A stretch of 60,573 nt of DNA. It comes from an uncultured bacterium (lineage in GTDB: Bacteria > Actinomycetota > Coriobacteriia > Coriobacteriales > Coriobacteriaceae). Location of the stretch: NCBI GenBank assembly GCA_905216145.1, contig CAJMST010000012.1, forward strand, positions 1-60,573, read 5' to 3'. Both the position numbers and the translations under genes were made by a program. This document shows, piece by piece, positions 17,087 to 24,575 of the stretch. Positions within the stretch are counted from its first letter, which is position 1; each line of letters begins with the position of its first letter. Below the pieces are notes generated by a model. It was not told the origin of the DNA. It saw only the letters and a program-made list of their open reading frames with translations, and ran no database searches.

Positions 17087-17605
17087 ATGACGTGTAAGCT
17101 ATCTGCTATCGTCGCCGTGTGTGAGGATTGGGGCATTGGGTGCGAGGGCGACATGGTGGTGTCCAATCGCGCCGACATGCGCCATTTTGTGGCGTGCACC
17201 AAAGGTTGCCCGGTTATTATGGGGCGCAAGACCCTGTTGAGTTTTCCCGGTGGGCGTCCGCTCAAGAACCGCCGCAATATCGTACTCACGCGCGACGAGG
17301 ATTTTGCGCCCGAGGGCGTCGACGTGGTGCATAGCATTGACGAAGCGCTCGCCGCGGTTGCCTATGAGCCTGTTGCATGGGTGATCGGTGGCGGCGATGT
17401 GTATCGGCAGTTTTTGCCGTATTGCGTCGAGGCCGAGGTCACGCATAACCACTGCGTGCATGTCGTGGACACGTACTTTCCCGACTTGGACGCCGATCCC
17501 GCGTGGGAGATTGCGTGGCGTGGCGGTGTTGCCACGATTGCCTCGGGCGAGGGCGACGAGGGTGTCGATTATGAGTTCGTGACGTATCGTCGCGTTGAGG
17601 CGTAA
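17087..17605 (+). CDS. folA: Dihydrofolate reductase
   Basis: The 172-residue enzyme reduces dihydrofolate to tetrahydrofolate. VIMGRKTLLSF and VIGGGDVYRQFLPYC are the NADPH-binding and C-terminal signatures, and DTYFPDLD is the usual late motif. In the N-terminal loop GIGCEGDMVVSNRADMRHF the usual LPW is replaced by MVV, while the catalytic acidic residue (the D of ADMRHF) is kept. I prefer ATG 17087 with AGGTGG five bases upstream over GTG 17078. It is paired with thyA. Confidence 0.9.
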   Translation: MTCKLSAIVAVCEDWGIGCEGDMVVSNRADMRHFVACTKGCPVIMGRKTLLSFPGGRPLKNRRNIVLTRDEDFAPEGVDVVHSIDEALAAVAYEPVAWVIGGGDVYRQFLPYCVEAEVTHNHCVHVVDTYFPDLDADPAWEIAWRGGVATIASGEGDEGVDYEFVTYRRVEA

Positions 17606-17649
17606 ATCGCCTGGCGTGAACGGTATTATCGGGTTGATTGAATGTATGG

Positions 17650-17668
17650 GGCGGCGCTTAGCGTCGCC
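17650..17668 (+). terminator. Weak hairpin after folA
   Basis: An 8-bp GC-rich stem (17650-17657 with 17661-17668, one G-U pair) has a TTA loop. It is followed by TCGTTTGG rather than a real T tract. It may end the thyA-folA transcript. Confidence 0.35.
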
Positions 17669-17673
17669 TCGTT

Positions 17674-17682
17674 TGGTATAGA
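17674..17682 (+). promoter_or_regulatory. Extended -10 promoter before the SPOUT methyltransferase
   Basis: TG-G-TATAGA (TG at 17674-17675, hexamer 17677-17682) lies 32 bp before the chosen start at 17715. That distance supports 17715 over the ATG at 17682, which would fall within the promoter itself. Confidence 0.45.
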
Positions 17683-17714
17683 TGTGCTGTAAAGAAGGGT
17701 GCGGGCAGGCTGCT

Positions 17715-18629
17715 ATGACTGATGCCGTTGAGGTTCTGCGAATTGATTCGCTCGAGGACGAGCGGCTCGATGCCTACGTGCGACTGACCGAGCGTGAGCT
17801 GCGCTGCGTGCTAGAGCCGCAAAAGGGCATCTTTATCGCCGAGAGTGCCAAGGTTATTGAGCGCGCGGTGCGTGCCGGATACGAGCCGGTGAGCTTTCTT
17901 TTGGGCGAACGCTGGCTCGACCAGATGATGCCGCTGTTTGAGCGCCTGGTTGTGCGCGAGGGTGCAGGTCCGGTTCCTGTGTTCGTGGCTTCCATGGAAC
18001 TCATGGAGCAGCTGACGGGCTTTAACGTGACGCGCGGTGCGCTCGCGGCGTTTCGTCGCCCGCGGCAGATTCCGGTTGATGAGTTCTTGGGTGGCGTCGT
18101 CGAGGCGGCGGGGGAGCGCCCGGTGCGCGTGTGCGTGCTCGAGGGTATTGTCGACCACACGAACGTGGGTGCGATTTTCCGCTCGGCCGCCGCGCTCAAT
18201 GTCGACGGTATTTTGGTCAGTCCGACGTGCTGCGACCCGCTGTACCGTCGCTCGGCCCGCGTGAGCATGGGCACGGTGTTTCAGGTGCCGTGGACGCGTA
18301 TTGGCAGCGAGGCTCGTGTGTGGCCGCACGATGGCCTGGCGGCACTGCACGAAGCCGGTTTTTCGTGCGCTGCGATGGCGCTGACGGACGACTCCGTTTC
18401 GCTGGACGATCCTGCGCTGCAGGAGGTTGATCGCCTGGCGATCTTTATGGGCACCGAGGGTGCCGGCCTGGGCGCCAAGACTATCGCGGGCTGCGACCGA
18501 GCCGTGCGCATTCCGATGGCGCACGGGGTCGATTCGCTCAACGTGGCCGCGGCGAGTGCCGTCGCCTTTTGGCAGCTGTGCCCGCACGTGAGCAACGAGT
18601 ATCACTACCAGCCGGGGCTGTATCACTAG
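17715..18629 (+). CDS. TrmH/SpoU family RNA 2'-O-methyltransferase
   Basis: The 304-residue protein has an N-terminal substrate-binding domain (about 1-110) and a C-terminal SPOUT trefoil-knot domain. The three knot motifs are NVGAIFRSAAAL, FMGTEGAGLG and IPMAHGVDSLNVAAA, containing the Arg, Glu and Asn used for SAM binding and catalysis. It should 2'-O-methylate rRNA or tRNA, but the target nucleotide cannot be told from sequence. The TCCD segment after LVSP is a usual feature of these proteins. The ribosome-binding site is weak (GCAGGC). Confidence 0.88.
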   Translation: MTDAVEVLRIDSLEDERLDAYVRLTERELRCVLEPQKGIFIAESAKVIERAVRAGYEPVSFLLGERWLDQMMPLFERLVVREGAGPVPVFVASMELMEQLTGFNVTRGALAAFRRPRQIPVDEFLGGVVEAAGERPVRVCVLEGIVDHTNVGAIFRSAAALNVDGILVSPTCCDPLYRRSARVSMGTVFQVPWTRIGSEARVWPHDGLAALHEAGFSCAAMALTDDSVSLDDPALQEVDRLAIFMGTEGAGLGAKTIAGCDRAVRIPMAHGVDSLNVAAASAVAFWQLCPHVSNEYHYQPGLYH

Positions 18630-18685
18630 GCAGATAGTTTGCACCGGGCTCTGACTCGGGGTGTTTCGGTCGACGTCGGTCGGTG

Positions 18686-18705
18686 CTAAGCTGCTATTAG
18701 CTTAG
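18686..18705. promoter_or_regulatory. Inverted repeat upstream of the MATE exporter
   Basis: CTAAGCT (18686-18692) and AGCTTAG (18699-18705) form a 7-bp perfect inverted repeat with a 6-base centre. It lies 50 bp before the MATE start, so it may be an operator. The RNA hairpin is followed by GTCTTTAATT and could instead be a weak terminator of the preceding gene. Confidence 0.35.
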
Positions 18706-18754
18706 GTCTTTAATTACTGTTTTGTCGGTTGACGTACGCTTTTGGGGAGGGCGT

Positions 18755-20104
18755 GTGGCTAAGAAATCTACGGCTATCGATGTAACGCAGGGTGTTATTT
18801 GGCAGCAGCTGCTTTCGCTGTGCGTTCCCATCTTTTTTAGTTCGTTTTTTCAGCAGGCCTACACGCTTATCGGTACCTATATCGTCGGTCAGTTTGGCGG
18901 CAAGCTCGCGCTAGGTGGCATTCAAGCTACGATGGTGCTCACCGAGCTCTGCATTGGCTTTTGCGTTGGCGCCGGCGCCGGCTGCGCGGTCATTACCGGT
19001 CAGTATTTTGGTCAGCACGATGATGAGCGACTGAGTCGTTCGGTCCATACAGCCATGACGCTCGCGCTGGTGGGCGGTATCGCTTTCTCGATTCTTGGCA
19101 TAGTGTTCGTTGAGCCCATGCTGGTGCTTATGAACACGCCGCATGAACTATTGGCCGAGGGCGTGGCCTATGCTCGCTGTTATTTTGCCGCGATGGTTGC
19201 GGCACTGCTGCTTAATATGGGAACCGCACTGCTGCGTGCCGTGGGCGACACGCGCGGCCCCGCCGTGATCATTGCCTCTGGCTGCCTGGTTAACGTGGTG
19301 CTGGATATCATTTTTGTCGCTGTGTTGCATATGGAGGCGCTGGGCTGCGGCATCGCGGTGGCGCTGACCATTTGCTCCAATGCAACGATGATCGTGTTGC
19401 GCATGATGCGCGCTCCGGGTGCATGGCGTCTTTCGCTGTCTAAGCTCGGTATCGATCGCGGTATTTGCAAGAGTATGATCTCGTGTGGTCTGCCACTCGG
19501 TTTTCAATCGGCTGCCTATTCGATCTCGAACGTGCTGATCCAGGTGTCGGTTAATTCGTTTGGCGCCGATGTCACGACTGCTTGGGGTCTATCTGGGCGC
19601 CTGGATGGCATTATCTGGATGGTGACCGAGGCGCTCGGCGTATCGATCACTACGTTCTCGGCGCAGAACTTTGGCGCGCGCAACTACGAGCGCATGCGCA
19701 AGGGCTACCATACGTCGCTCGTGCTGTCGTTTATGCTCATTGGTGGCCTGTCTGCCGTGCTGCTGGTGTTCTCGGGCCCGCTGTCGCGTTTGTTTGTCGA
19801 CGATGCTTCGATTTCGGCGTACACCACGACTATCCTCCATTTCATTGCGCCGTTCTATGCGATTTTCTCGATTATCGAGAACGCCTCGGGTTCCATCCGC
19901 GGCGCCGGCGTGAGTTTGCAGCCTATGATGCTCACCATCTTTGGCACCGTTGTCTTGAGGGTGATCTGGGTGTTTGCGATCATGCCCTTCGATCCGTCGC
20001 TCGAGCATCTACTGCTGGTTTACCCCGTAACCTGGCTCATCACCGCAACCATGTTCACCATCTACCACCACAGCGGCAACTGGCTAGGCCGCGCCACCGC
20101 CTAA
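18755..20104 (+). CDS. MATE family multidrug/metabolite exporter
   Basis: The 449-residue protein has about 12 membrane segments in the MATE two-bundle layout. The first bundle has PIFFSSFFQQAYTLIGTYIVG and the second repeats it as GLPLGFQSAAYSISNVLIQ. NorM/DinF-type antiporters use Na+ or H+ gradients to expel cationic compounds; the substrate is unknown here. I chose GTG 18755 because GGGGAGGG lies just upstream; the upstream TTG at 18722 has no site. A 7-bp inverted repeat upstream may be a regulator site. Confidence 0.9.
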   Translation: MAKKSTAIDVTQGVIWQQLLSLCVPIFFSSFFQQAYTLIGTYIVGQFGGKLALGGIQATMVLTELCIGFCVGAGAGCAVITGQYFGQHDDERLSRSVHTAMTLALVGGIAFSILGIVFVEPMLVLMNTPHELLAEGVAYARCYFAAMVAALLLNMGTALLRAVGDTRGPAVIIASGCLVNVVLDIIFVAVLHMEALGCGIAVALTICSNATMIVLRMMRAPGAWRLSLSKLGIDRGICKSMISCGLPLGFQSAAYSISNVLIQVSVNSFGADVTTAWGLSGRLDGIIWMVTEALGVSITTFSAQNFGARNYERMRKGYHTSLVLSFMLIGGLSAVLLVFSGPLSRLFVDDASISAYTTTILHFIAPFYAIFSIIENASGSIRGAGVSLQPMMLTIFGTVVLRVIWVFAIMPFDPSLEHLLLVYPVTWLITATMFTIYHHSGNWLGRATA

Positions 20105-20188
20105 TGATCCCTTGGGGTGGAGGAAAACGGATCATTGCTCTCCGTCGTGATGTCGACGATCCGTTTCTCTTCGTCCCCTTCGGATCAA

Positions 20189-20436
20189 TTAGTATTCGAT
20201 GCCTTGGCGGGCTAGGAGGCCTTCGTCGAAGTAGTGTTTGACGGGGCGCATTTCGGTGACCAGGTCGGCGAGGTTCGCGAGGGGCAGCAAGCCCCGGCCG
20301 GTGAGCACGAGCTCCGTGGTGGCGGGCTTTATCGCGATCAGCGCTTCGACATCCTCGCGCGTCACGAAGCAGCCGTCGTCTTGCCCTTGCCGTCGCCTGT
20401 ATAGATTTGAACCTTGCCGACTTACAGTGATGCCAT
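20189..20436 (-). pseudogene. Remnant of cob(I)alamin adenosyltransferase (cobO/btuR)
   Basis: On the minus strand an ATG at 20436 with AAGGAC upstream opens M-A-S-L, then TAA at codon 5, then in the same frame VGKVQIYTGDGKGKTTAA, the CobO/BtuR P-loop. Directly after, the frame breaks. From about 20368 another frame gives the family's C-terminus, including ELVLTGRG, ADLVTEMRPVKHYFDEG and GIEY, ending at TAA 20189-20191. About 110 central residues are missing. The gene therefore has a nonsense codon, an internal deletion and a frameshift, and is dead. It runs divergently from ftsH. No cobalamin riboswitch is visible in the 80 bp upstream. Confidence 0.85.
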
Positions 20437-20528
20437 CTCTGTCCTTTCGTGCCCGGCGTCGGTTTATCGCCGTCCGGGTTGGGTATTCTAGAAAGCATTA
20501 TCAACCCCAGTAGATGGAGTTCAAGCAG

Positions 20529-22421
20529 ATGGAGATGGATGACAACAAACGTAGACGGAATATGATTCTCTACGTGCTCATCGCCTTCGTCGTCTACCTC
20601 GTGCTCTCGACCGTTCTGTTCCCCAACATCGGTCACACGCAGCAGATTACGAAGACCGATTACTCGACGTTTGTCAAAGCGCTCGATAAGAAGAGTGTCG
20701 ACAAGGTCGAGTACAACACGGACGATTACTCGATTTATTACACCAAGAAGGGCGAGGACGAGAACATCGCCTATAAGACGACCGGTGTGCCGAACGATGC
20801 GGGCTTTACCGATCGCGTGCTTGAGTCTGGCGCTTCGCTGGAGTCGGTCGTTCCCGATAAAAACTCGGGTTTGATGACCTACTACCTGCTTACGCTCATC
20901 CTTCCCATGGCGATTTTCTTCCTGATCGGCTGGTGGCTCAACCGCCGCATGAAGAAGGCCATGGGTGATGACGGCCCGTCGATGAACTTTGGCGGCGGCG
21001 GTTTTGGCGGCGGCGGACTGGGTAAGTCCGGCGCGCGCGTGATCGCCTCCAAGGACGTGGGCGTGACCTTTAAGGACGTCGCCGGTCAGGAAGAGGCCAA
21101 GGAGTCTCTCAAGGAGGTCGTCGACTTTCTGGAGAAGCCGCAGCGCTACGAGGAGATCGGCGCCAAGCTGCCGCGTGGTGCTCTCCTTGTTGGCCCTCCG
21201 GGTACCGGTAAGACCCTGCTTGCCAAGGCTGTTGCCGGCGAGGCCGGTGTTCCGTTCTTTAGCATTTCGGGCTCTGAGTTCGTTGAGATGTTTGTCGGTC
21301 GCGGCGCTGCTAAGGTTCGTGACCTGTTTAAGCAGGCCAAGGAAAAGGCACCGTGTATCGTCTTTATCGATGAGATCGATACCATCGGTAAGAAGCGCGA
21401 TGGCGGCGGCTTTAGCGGCAACGACGAGCGCGAGCAGACGCTCAATCAGTTGCTGACCGAGATGGATGGCTTCGATAACCATAAGGGTATCGTTGTCCTT
21501 GCCGCAACCAACCGCCCCGACAGTCTCGATCCCGCTCTACTGCGCCCCGGTCGTTTTGACCGCCGCATCCCCGTCGAGCTGCCCGATCTGACCGGCCGCA
21601 AGAACATCCTCGAGCTGCATGCCAAGAGCGTGAAGACCGAGCCGCCGATCGACCTGACCGCGATTGCCCGCGCCACGCCCGGTGCCTCGGGCGCCGACCT
21701 GGCCAATATCATCAACGAGGGCGCCCTGCGCGCCGTTCGCGAGGGTCGCAAGCGTGCAACCCAGGACGACTTCGAGGAGTCGGTGGAGGTCGTCATTGCC
21801 GGCCAACAGCGTAAGTCCACGGTGCTGTCCGACCACGAGAAGCAGGTCGTTTCTTATCACGAGATCGGCCATGCCATCGTTGCCGCTCGCCAGAAGGGCT
21901 CTGCGCCGGTCACGAAGATCACCATCGTGCCGCGCACGAGCGGTGCTCTTGGTTATACCATGCAGGTCGAGGAGGACGAGCGCTTCCTGACGACGCGCCA
22001 GGAGGTCTTGGACAAGCTCGCTGTCTATTGCGGTGGCCGCGCAGCCGAGGAGCTCATCTTTGGAGAGATGACGACCGGCGCCGCCAACGACATCGAGCAG
22101 GCCACCAAGCTCGCCCGTAATATGGTGACGCGCTTTGGTATGTCCGACGAGTTTGGCATGATGGCGCTCGGTACCGTGCAGAACGCGTATCTCAATCAGG
22201 ACACGTCGCTCACCTGCGCCCCCGGTACGGCCGAGCGCGTGGACGCGATTGTCGCCAAGCTGATCGAGGATGCGCACGACCGCGCTTTGCAGATTCTGAA
22301 GGAGAACAAGTTTAAGCTCCACGAGCTGGCTCGTTATCTGTATAAGAAGGAGACCATCACGGGCGAGGAGTTCATGAACCTCCTCACGCGCGAGAATCCG
22401 CTGATGCCCAAGCAGCAGTAA
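20529..22421 (+). CDS. ftsH: ATP-dependent zinc metalloprotease FtsH
   Basis: The 630-residue protein has two membrane segments (about 10-30 and 115-135) flanking a small extracytoplasmic domain. A Gly-rich linker (FGGGGFGGGG) leads to an AAA+ domain with Walker A GPPGTGKT, Walker B CIVFIDEIDT and the second region of homology NRPDSLDPALLRPGRFD. The protease site is HEIGHA, an HExxH variant of the usual HEAGH. It degrades membrane and short-lived regulatory proteins. The start is uncertain: GGAG at 20516-20519 favours ATG 20529, but ATG 20514 is in frame. Confidence 0.95.
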   Translation: MEMDDNKRRRNMILYVLIAFVVYLVLSTVLFPNIGHTQQITKTDYSTFVKALDKKSVDKVEYNTDDYSIYYTKKGEDENIAYKTTGVPNDAGFTDRVLESGASLESVVPDKNSGLMTYYLLTLILPMAIFFLIGWWLNRRMKKAMGDDGPSMNFGGGGFGGGGLGKSGARVIASKDVGVTFKDVAGQEEAKESLKEVVDFLEKPQRYEEIGAKLPRGALLVGPPGTGKTLLAKAVAGEAGVPFFSISGSEFVEMFVGRGAAKVRDLFKQAKEKAPCIVFIDEIDTIGKKRDGGGFSGNDEREQTLNQLLTEMDGFDNHKGIVVLAATNRPDSLDPALLRPGRFDRRIPVELPDLTGRKNILELHAKSVKTEPPIDLTAIARATPGASGADLANIINEGALRAVREGRKRATQDDFEESVEVVIAGQQRKSTVLSDHEKQVVSYHEIGHAIVAARQKGSAPVTKITIVPRTSGALGYTMQVEEDERFLTTRQEVLDKLAVYCGGRAAEELIFGEMTTGAANDIEQATKLARNMVTRFGMSDEFGMMALGTVQNAYLNQDTSLTCAPGTAERVDAIVAKLIEDAHDRALQILKENKFKLHELARYLYKKETITGEEFMNLLTRENPLMPKQQ

Positions 22422-22446
22422 AGCCGCGGCCGAGCCAGTAAACGCC

Positions 22447-22486
22447 GACGCCCCATTTGAGCAGCTTTCTCAAATGGGGCGTTTTG
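22447..22486 (+). terminator. Terminator after ftsH
   Basis: Perfect 12-bp arms (22450-22461 with 22469-22480), extended by two or three more pairs, have a 7-base loop and are followed by TTTTG. The stem lies directly before the DUF523 gene. Confidence 0.8.
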
Positions 22487-22502
22487 CTTGAGAGGGATGG
22501 AA

Positions 22503-22958
22503 ATGAAGATCGTGGTGAGCGCCTGCTTGATGGGCGAGAGCTGCAAGTATAACGGGCTCGACAACTACCATCGCGAGTTGGTCGAGGCCTGCGAGCGTAC
22601 AGGGACCGAGGTCCTCTTGGTGTGCCCTGAGGTCTTTGGGGGCCTGCCCACGCCGCGCAAGCCGTCCGAGATTGTGAACGGAGAGGTTCGTACCTGCGAG
22701 GGCATATCGGTCGATCGCGAATTTCGCCTGGGTGCCCAACGAGCGCTCGATATGTGCGAGCAGGCGGGCGGGCCGGAAGAGATCGCCGCGTGCATCCTGC
22801 AGGACCGTAGTCCCTCGTGCGGCGCGGGTCGCATCTACGACGGAACATTCAGCGGCACCCTTACGGCGGGCAACGGCGTCTTCGTTGATTTACTGCTCCG
22901 CCACGGTTATCGCGTGATCCCGGCTAGCGAGTTCGACCCCAGCATGCTGGAGCAATAA
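22503..22958 (+). CDS. DUF523 family protein
   Basis: The 151-residue protein has the family's conserved cysteines: SACLMGESCKYNG near the N-terminus, then CPEVFGGLPTPR and CILQDRSPSCG. These suggest a metal or thiol-active site, but the function is unknown; 2-thiouracil desulfurase (TudS) activity has been reported for some members of this family. The start at ATG 22503 gives the typical MKIVVSACL opening and has GAGAGGG six to seven bases upstream. It is convergent with the glycerol dehydrogenase gene. Confidence 0.88.
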   Translation: MKIVVSACLMGESCKYNGLDNYHRELVEACERTGTEVLLVCPEVFGGLPTPRKPSEIVNGEVRTCEGISVDREFRLGAQRALDMCEQAGGPEEIAACILQDRSPSCGAGRIYDGTFSGTLTAGNGVFVDLLLRHGYRVIPASEFDPSMLEQ

Positions 22959-22997
22959 AAAACCACCACAAAGGTGCTGCTCCCTTGTGGTGGTTTT
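22959..22997. terminator. Bidirectional terminator, AAAACCACC-type repeat
   Basis: A 13-bp perfect stem (22959-22971 with 22985-22997) has A4 at one end and T4 at the other, so it works on both strands. It separates the converging DUF523 and gldA genes. The arms match those of the hairpin at 30750-30790, so this is a repeated element. Confidence 0.88.
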
Positions 22998-23006
22998 GGC
23001 CTGGGT

Positions 23007-24089
23007 CTAGAGCGTGTGGCCGTAGGCGTTGGCGGCCTTGATGGCGGCGGCGAATTTTTCGTCGGTGAAGGGCTCCGGGTTGCCTTGCTTCCACTCGTTG
23101 GTGGCGTGCGCGTGCTCGCACAGGGCAGGGATATCGGTCTCGGAAAGCCCGACCTGCTCAAGCGTTACGGGCAGCCCCATCTGCTTGTTGAAGTCAGCAT
23201 AGCGCTTAAGGTTCTCGGTGTCGCCCGTGTAGGCGAACAACACCAGCACGCCCAGGCTTACGACTTCGCCGTGCAGGTAGGTGCCCTCACGCGGAATGCT
23301 GCAGGCGGCGTTGTAGAACGCGTGCGCCACGCTCGAGTTGTAGTAGTAATCGTTCTGGTTGGTCAGGTTCGAGACATAGCCCGTGTTGACCACGATGTCG
23401 AGCGCGATCTGCTTGACGGCCTCGCTCGACAGATTCTGACGAACGTCCTCAAGACCCTGAACACCGTAGGTAAACAGCGGCTCGGAACAGGTGTGGGCAA
23501 GAGCCAGGCCAAGGCCGGCGGTGTGCTCCAGGTCGCCGGCGCTCGTGGCGTACTCGACTTCGGGCTGCTTGGACAGGGCGTCGCCCACGCCGGCCCAGAA
23601 GTACTCCGCCGGAGCCTCGGCGATGATCTTGGGATTGATGAAGATGTGCGCCGGTCGGTTGGGGTACGAATAGCCCTCGAGCGATCCATCGTCGTTGTAG
23701 ACGACGGCAATGGCGGTCGCGGCGGAACAGTTAGAGCAAATCGTCGGCACCGTAAAGACAATCTTCTTGAGCTCGATTGCCGCTGTCTTGACGGTGTCGA
23801 GTGCCTTGCCGCCGCCACAGGCGATAAGCACGTCTGCCTGCTGGCAAGCGGGGGAGTTCACGACCTTGGCGATATTGGCGCGCGTACTGTTGGTGCCGTA
23901 GACGCGCGTCTCCAGAATCTCGACGTCGGTACCTTCAAGCGCCGCCTCGATGCCCGGCAGCGCCGCAGCTAGGGCTCGCTTGCCACCAATGATGGCGACT
24001 TTCTTCGCGCCGTACTCCGCCAGTGCGGCGGGCAGCTCGGTAAAGCAATCCTCGCCGACGGTGTAGTCGCTCATTCCGATTGTGCGCAT
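23007..24089 (-). CDS. gldA: Glycerol dehydrogenase-like iron/zinc-containing alcohol dehydrogenase
   Basis: The 360-residue protein matches GldA in length and layout. The N-terminal nucleotide-binding half has ACGGGKALDTVK (GGGKxxD signature) and TVPTICSNCSA. The helical half has the metal ligands in AGVGDALSK (Asp), SSVAHAFYN (His) and LHGEVV (His). GldA oxidises glycerol to dihydroxyacetone with NAD+. A related polyol or hydroxyketone specificity is possible. ATG 24089 has AGAAGG seven bases upstream. No dihydroxyacetone kinase operon is adjacent, so it stands alone. Confidence 0.85.
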   Translation of the reverse strand: MRTIGMSDYTVGEDCFTELPAALAEYGAKKVAIIGGKRALAAALPGIEAALEGTDVEILETRVYGTNSTRANIAKVVNSPACQQADVLIACGGGKALDTVKTAAIELKKIVFTVPTICSNCSAATAIAVVYNDDGSLEGYSYPNRPAHIFINPKIIAEAPAEYFWAGVGDALSKQPEVEYATSAGDLEHTAGLGLALAHTCSEPLFTYGVQGLEDVRQNLSSEAVKQIALDIVVNTGYVSNLTNQNDYYYNSSVAHAFYNAACSIPREGTYLHGEVVSLGVLVLFAYTGDTENLKRYADFNKQMGLPVTLEQVGLSETDIPALCEHAHATNEWKQGNPEPFTDEKFAAAIKAANAYGHTL

Positions 24090-24210
24090 GGCAGCCTTCT
24101 TTCGTTAGTTAAAGTGCTTTCAGGTATTTTGCTCCTAGAGAAGGCTAACGACCACGAGAAATTTCTTACGTATGAAACCAGTGTTGAGGGTTTTTCGCCG
24201 GCGCGGAACG

Positions 24211-24219
24211 TGCTAGCAT
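24211..24219 (+). promoter_or_regulatory. Candidate extended -10 promoter of the ileS leader
   Basis: TG-C-TAGCAT (TG at 24211-24212, hexamer 24214-24219) lies just before the T-box leader. A weak T-rich -35 (TTTTTC, 24191-24196) is 17 bp upstream. Confidence 0.45.
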
Positions 24220-24225
24220 ACTCCG

Positions 24226-24532
24226 CATAAGCGTTGATGGGGACGAGTAGTCGGCCGTCCGCATGCCACAGAGAGCGGGGAGCGCTGAGAACCCGTGCAT
24301 GCGACCGATGAAAATCACCCCGGAGCTGCGGTCCCAACGGACGTGCCGCGCAGGCACGTCTTAGTAGATATCGCCGAGATGGTCGTCGATACAGGCCAGC
24401 CGAGTAACGGATGCGAGCGCGCGAATACGCGGGCGAGGGCATCTAAGCTGGGTGGTTAAACGAAGAGCTTTTACGGGCGTATAGCCCGTTTTGTGGCGCT
24501 TCGTCCCAGCTTGTAGGGACGGGCGCTTTTTT
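24226..24532 (+). promoter_or_regulatory. T-box leader of ileS (tRNA-Ile sensing)
   Basis: Stem I features are visible: GGGGACGAGTAG at its base, an ACAGAGAGCGGG segment, and a specifier loop AAAATCACC with the Ile codon ATC at 24314-24316. The antiterminator pairs 24445-24452 (AAGCTGGG) with 24505-24512 (CCCAGCTT) and 24460-24465 (ACGAAG) with 24499-24504 (CTTCGT). Together these leave a 7-base bulge TGGTTAA at 24453-24459. Its TGGT would pair with the ACCA end of uncharged tRNA-Ile. The usual bulge is TGGNACC, so the last three bases are unusual. An internal hairpin ACGGGC/GCCCGT lies inside. Confidence 0.88.
24496..24532 (+). terminator. Regulated terminator of the ileS T-box
   Basis: A GC-rich stem (24496-24507 with 24516-24526, one bulged T) is followed by six T residues at 24527-24532. 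Its 5' arm re-uses CTTCGTCCC of the antiterminator, so the two structures exclude each other. This means control of transcription rather than of translation. Confidence 0.85.
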
Positions 24533-24575
24533 GGTGCCCAACGGGCGTGCGCGCCCACGACATGAAAGGGGTACC

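Noticed and set aside
20238..20513. 91-codon plus-strand open frame before ftsH
   Set aside because: It is antisense to the cobO remnant, and its peptide has no recognisable features.
20436..20528. Cobalamin riboswitch upstream of the cobO remnant
   Set aside because: Only about 80 bp separate it from ftsH, and no B12-box-like sequence or long structured leader is visible.
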